The position numbers and the translations under genes are program-made. The notes beneath the pieces are model-generated. The model was not told the origin of the DNA. It saw nothing but the letters and a program-made list of their open reading frames with translations, and made no database searches. Shown here piece after piece: positions 5,616 to 7,784 of a stretch of DNA of 7,784 bases; within the stretch, counting starts at the first letter, position 1; the number at the start of each line of letters is the position of its first letter. Source of the stretch: Mageeibacillus sp. UBA1193 (GTDB taxonomy: Bacteria > Bacillota > Clostridia > Saccharofermentanales > Saccharofermentanaceae); the NCBI GenBank assembly GCA_002310155.1, contig DBYF01000014.1:1-7784 (forward strand), written 5' to 3'.

Positions 5616-6713
5616 ATGGCTGATTCAATCAAATGCCCGAACTGTAACGCGAATCTCGTGTTCGACGCAGACCGCCAGCTGATGGTATGCGAATACTGCA
5701 TGAGCAGTTTTACTGCAGAACAGCTGCAGAACACGATCGTTCCGGAAGCTCCGGAGGATAGCGATGCCGGGCAGCGTATCCATAAGGCAGATGCCGCGGA
5801 ACATATAAAGAAAGGACTGGGTGACCAGGGCGTGCAGTTCATCTGTAATGCCTGCGGTGCGACGGTCGTAACGGACGCGCACACCAGTGCGACGTTCTGT
5901 GCTTTTTGCGGATCGCCGGCGATCATCAGCCAGCGTTTGAGCGAGGAATTCTCGCCGGACTTCATCCTTCCGTTCAAATATGGAAAAGAAGAGGCAGTGA
6001 AGAAATTCTTCAAGTGGTGCAAGGGCGGACGCTGGACTCCCTTTGACTTCGTAAGTAAGAAGAATATCGAGAAGCTCACAGGACTTTATGTCCCGTTCTG
6101 GCTCTACGATGTCGAGAGTGATGTCGATCTCGCGGGTGAGGGTACTCACGAGGAGTCGCACTCCACAGGAAGCACGACTACAGTAACTACTTCCTACTAT
6201 AACGTAAGACGCAGAAGTTTCCTTTCCTGGAAGCATATCCCGCTGGATGGTTCTTCGAGGATCGACGACCGTCTGATGGAAGCGATCGAGCCCTTTAACT
6301 TCAAGCAGATGAAGGACTTTGATCCCGCGTACATGCAGGGATTCTTCGCCGAAAGATACGATCAGACCGGCGATGATCTTAAGGGCCGACTGATCGACCG
6401 CGTCAAGGATTACATCACGGAGGAGATGGCGCCCTCCCTGAAGCATTACAACAAAGGCTTCAAAGTGAAGAAGGACAACTCTGTCATCTATGAGCCGAAG
6501 ATGTTCTATGCCATGATGCCCGTTTGGTTTCTTCACTACACCTATAACGGCAAGTCTTATGACTTCTGCATGAACGGATCGACAGGTGAAGTCGCCGGTA
6601 TTCCGCCGGTCAGCCGCCTGAAGAGGATCGTTCTGTTCTTCATTATCCTGGCGATCTCCGCCATGCTGACGCGTCTGATCGCGGGCATTATCATGGGAGG
6701 GTTTGTCGGATGA
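5616..6713 (+). CDS. Double zinc-ribbon, C-terminally membrane-anchored protein of unknown role
   Basis: The 365-residue protein opens with two zinc ribbons: Cys7/Cys10 with Cys25/Cys28, and Cys77/Cys80 with Cys95/Cys98. Genome annotations often call such proteins TFIIB-type zinc-ribbon proteins. A conserved body follows, with aromatic motifs LYVPFWLYD (157-165) and MMPVWFLHYTYNGKSYDF (300-317) and then NGSTGEVAG (320-328), a pattern I associate with this widespread Firmicute family. One hydrophobic helix (about 337-361) ends the protein, placing the bulk in the cytoplasm if the ribbons bind zinc there. The start ATG 5616 has GGAG at 5603-5606, 9 nt away; an ATG four bases earlier is in another frame. 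Its stop overlaps the TPM gene start by 4 bases, so the two are probably made and used together. No enzymatic activity can be assigned. Confidence 0.85.
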   Translation: MADSIKCPNCNANLVFDADRQLMVCEYCMSSFTAEQLQNTIVPEAPEDSDAGQRIHKADAAEHIKKGLGDQGVQFICNACGATVVTDAHTSATFCAFCGSPAIISQRLSEEFSPDFILPFKYGKEEAVKKFFKWCKGGRWTPFDFVSKKNIEKLTGLYVPFWLYDVESDVDLAGEGTHEESHSTGSTTTVTTSYYNVRRRSFLSWKHIPLDGSSRIDDRLMEAIEPFNFKQMKDFDPAYMQGFFAERYDQTGDDLKGRLIDRVKDYITEEMAPSLKHYNKGFKVKKDNSVIYEPKMFYAMMPVWFLHYTYNGKSYDFCMNGSTGEVAGIPPVSRLKRIVLFFIILAISAMLTRLIAGIIMGGFVG

Positions 6714-7552
6714 AGAAAGATGAACTCAACCAGGCCAGAAAAAGCATATGGGGAGAGATCAACGCGCTGTCCGGCGTGATGATCGCGGTCCTTGCCGGCA
6801 TCGTGATCTTATCAATCGCCGCCTTTGTCTTCATGAACAGAAGGCCTCCGAAGCGCACGAAAGTCATCGATGACGCGGATATCTTCTCCAGTGAGGAACT
6901 CGAAGATCTTGAGTCGATGGCAGAAGAACTCATGAAGAACCATGACATTAATGTGGTCCTGGTCACGACGAGAGATAACCCGAACGGCACCGATGATTCC
7001 GACTGCAAGAAGTACGCCGCGGATGTCTATAAGGAGAACTGCATCCGCACATCCATGCAGGATAACTCCGGTATCTGTATCCTGATCGACCTGACGCTCG
7101 ATTATCCGGGAGGCCGTTTCTTCTGGCTGTATACGTATGGTACGGCTTTCTTCGCAGTAGACAATGACGAGTGCACCGCGCTCTTTAATGAATATAAACC
7201 GGAGCTTAAGGCCGAGCAGTACTATGTCGCGATCTGGAATATCCTCAACGATCTTCAGGATTACGATTACCACTCCGTGGGACTTGCGGTCACTTACGGC
7301 ATCTGCATCGTCGTCCCGCTGCTCCTGGCATCTGTCATTACGCTCCTTTGCACATTCAAGAGGAAGCTCGATAAGATGCCGGACTCGAAGGAATATGTCG
7401 ACCGTCCGAACAGCAAATCGATCGAAGTCACGGATGACTTCGTCCGCAAAAGCACTCGTGTCTACCACACTTCGTCATCCGGCGGCGGTGGTGGCGGAGG
7501 CGGCGGAGGCGGTGGCGGAGGCCACAGCGGAGGCGGCGGAGGCCGTTTCTGA
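6710..7552 (+). CDS. TPM-domain membrane protein with polyglycine tail
   Basis: The 280-residue protein has a membrane helix (about 22-42), a TPM domain (about 53-185), a second helix (about 191-214) and a cytosolic or exposed tail. The domain shows the family opening DDADIFSSEE (54-63), the strand INVVLVTTRD (80-89), and DNSGICILIDL (118-128), as in the YgcG/TPM_phosphatase family. TPM proteins have been linked to phosphatase activity or photosystem repair in plants, but bacterial roles are mostly unknown. The tail has 14 consecutive glycines (258-271), then HS, five more glycines and a final RF. A Gly-rich end is a recurrent trait of this family, often ending in a GGG-x-SG-type motif. GGGAGG at 6695-6700 lies 9 nt before ATG 6710. 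The ATGA overlap indicates translational coupling to the zinc-ribbon gene. Confidence 0.85.
   Translation: MKKDELNQARKSIWGEINALSGVMIAVLAGIVILSIAAFVFMNRRPPKRTKVIDDADIFSSEELEDLESMAEELMKNHDINVVLVTTRDNPNGTDDSDCKKYAADVYKENCIRTSMQDNSGICILIDLTLDYPGGRFFWLYTYGTAFFAVDNDECTALFNEYKPELKAEQYYVAIWNILNDLQDYDYHSVGLAVTYGICIVVPLLLASVITLLCTFKRKLDKMPDSKEYVDRPNSKSIEVTDDFVRKSTRVYHTSSSGGGGGGGGGGGGGGHSGGGGGRF
7481..7543 (+). repeat. Glycine-codon repeat at the TPM gene end
   Basis: Imperfect GGC/GGT/GGA codon repeat coding for 14 glycines, His-Ser and 5 glycines. Codon choice varies, which lowers the chance of simple slippage but leaves the tract able to change length. Confidence 0.85.
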
Positions 7553-7598
7553 TCCGCTCTTATATAATATGCGCGCGTAATTAATTTCATTAGTAAAA

Positions 7599-7627
7599 AG
7601 AAAGAGGTCTCGAAGAGGCCTCTTTTT
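7599..7627 (+). terminator. Intrinsic terminator of the zinc-ribbon/TPM operon
   Basis: AAAGAGG (7601-7607) pairs with CCTCTTT (7619-7625). Inside, a T/G wobble and CTC/GAG pairs close a GAA triloop, giving an 11-bp stem. T7626 and T7627 extend the U-run, and the A-rich left flank can add pairs. It lies about 50 bp past the TPM stop. Confidence 0.85.
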
Positions 7628-7641
7628 CGCTGTTTTCAGGC

Positions 7642-7697
7642 CCGTAAATAAACCGTAATCAAAACCCTGAAAAAAACGTCTGAAAAAAACAAAAATG
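7642..7697 (+). promoter_or_regulatory. A-tract upstream element before the rRNA-type promoter
   Basis: Just upstream of the -35 lie two identical CTGAAAAAAAC copies (7667-7677 and 7680-7690, 13 bp apart) and an A5 tract (7691-7695). Two CCGTAA copies at 7642-7647 and 7653-7658 lie further up. A-tracts upstream of a strong -35 are typical of UP elements that bind the RNA polymerase alpha C-terminal domain. Confidence 0.5.
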
Positions 7698-7700
7698 TGC

Positions 7701-7729
7701 TTGACAGGGTATGGGTGAGGTGTTAATAT
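7701..7729 (+). promoter_or_regulatory. Strong promoter, probably of an rRNA operon
   Basis: Consensus -35 TTGACA (7701-7706) and -10 TAATAT (7724-7729) with 17-nt spacing; an overlapping TATAAT at 7727-7732 would give 20 nt. The A-tracts upstream and the boxA-like leader just downstream fit a ribosomal RNA operon. The gene it drives lies beyond the window. Confidence 0.8.
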
Positions 7730-7736
7730 AATCAAG

Positions 7737-7784
7737 CGCTTCGCGAGAGCGAGGGGCCACGGACCTTGAAAATTGAATAGAAGA
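7737..7784 (+). promoter_or_regulatory. rRNA-type leader with small hairpin and boxA-like sequence
   Basis: A 4-bp stem (CGCT 7737-7740 with AGCG 7748-7751) is followed by CCTTGAAAATTGAATAG (7764-7780). This closely resembles the CTTTGAAAACTGAATA-type antitermination/processing sequences that precede Firmicute 16S genes. No mature rRNA sequence is present; the window stops before it would begin. Confidence 0.65.

Noticed and set aside
5503..5628. 42-residue N-terminal extension of PAP2
   Set aside because: It crosses the PAP2 promoter and ribosome binding site and adds no membrane or motif sequence expected of the family.
5625..6536. 303-codon minus-strand open frame
   Set aside because: Antisense to the zinc-ribbon gene, whose Cys motifs, ribosome binding site and operon overlap are clear. 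The antisense product shows no domain.

Overview
The window looks like a chromosomal segment of a Clostridia-type Firmicute. The signs are strong AGGAGG-type ribosome binding sites, sigma-A-like promoters, a type III pantothenate kinase beside an ECF transporter S component, a large solute-binding lipoprotein, a zinc-ribbon/TPM gene pair, and an rRNA-operon-like leader at the right edge. Composition is moderate in G+C, which suggests a gut or rumen type Oscillospiraceae, Lachnospiraceae or relative. The species cannot be read from this sequence.

Layout. Positions 1-290 are non-coding and hold a strictly periodic 53-bp array of inverted GTCGGA/TCCGAC half-sites, followed by a terminator hairpin (299-335). 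Minus-strand genes follow: a divergent coaX (363-1127), and upstream of it an ECF S component with an added Ala/Glu-rich tail (1208-1990), read from a good promoter near 2134-2162 through a leader of about 137 nt. An 884-residue lipoprotein (2242-4896, plus strand, TTG start) joins a repeat-like beta-rich N-terminal region to a C-terminal extracellular solute-binding domain. It converges on a PAP2 phosphatase (4921-5502, minus strand). Back-to-back promoters at about 5536-5586 separate the PAP2 gene from a plus-strand operon of two overlapping genes, a double zinc-ribbon membrane protein (5616-6713) and a TPM-domain membrane protein with a polyglycine tail (6710-7552), closed by a terminator at 7599-7627. 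The last 80 bases hold a strong promoter and a boxA-like leader typical of an rRNA operon, whose 16S gene would lie just past the window.

How the genes fit together. The ECF S component and CoaX plausibly form a pantothenate uptake and phosphorylation unit for coenzyme A, although this CoaX has several unusual substitutions at conserved active-site motifs. The zinc-ribbon and TPM proteins are translationally coupled and probably act together at the membrane in an uncharacterised process. PAP2 probably works on lipid phosphates such as undecaprenyl diphosphate. The lipoprotein has no permease genes beside it here.

The feature that known annotation explains least is the 53-bp array at the left edge. 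Eleven exact half-sites are visible; five half-sites of each orientation keep exact 53-bp phase (a sixth forward position is a one-base variant), while the sequence between them is not conserved.
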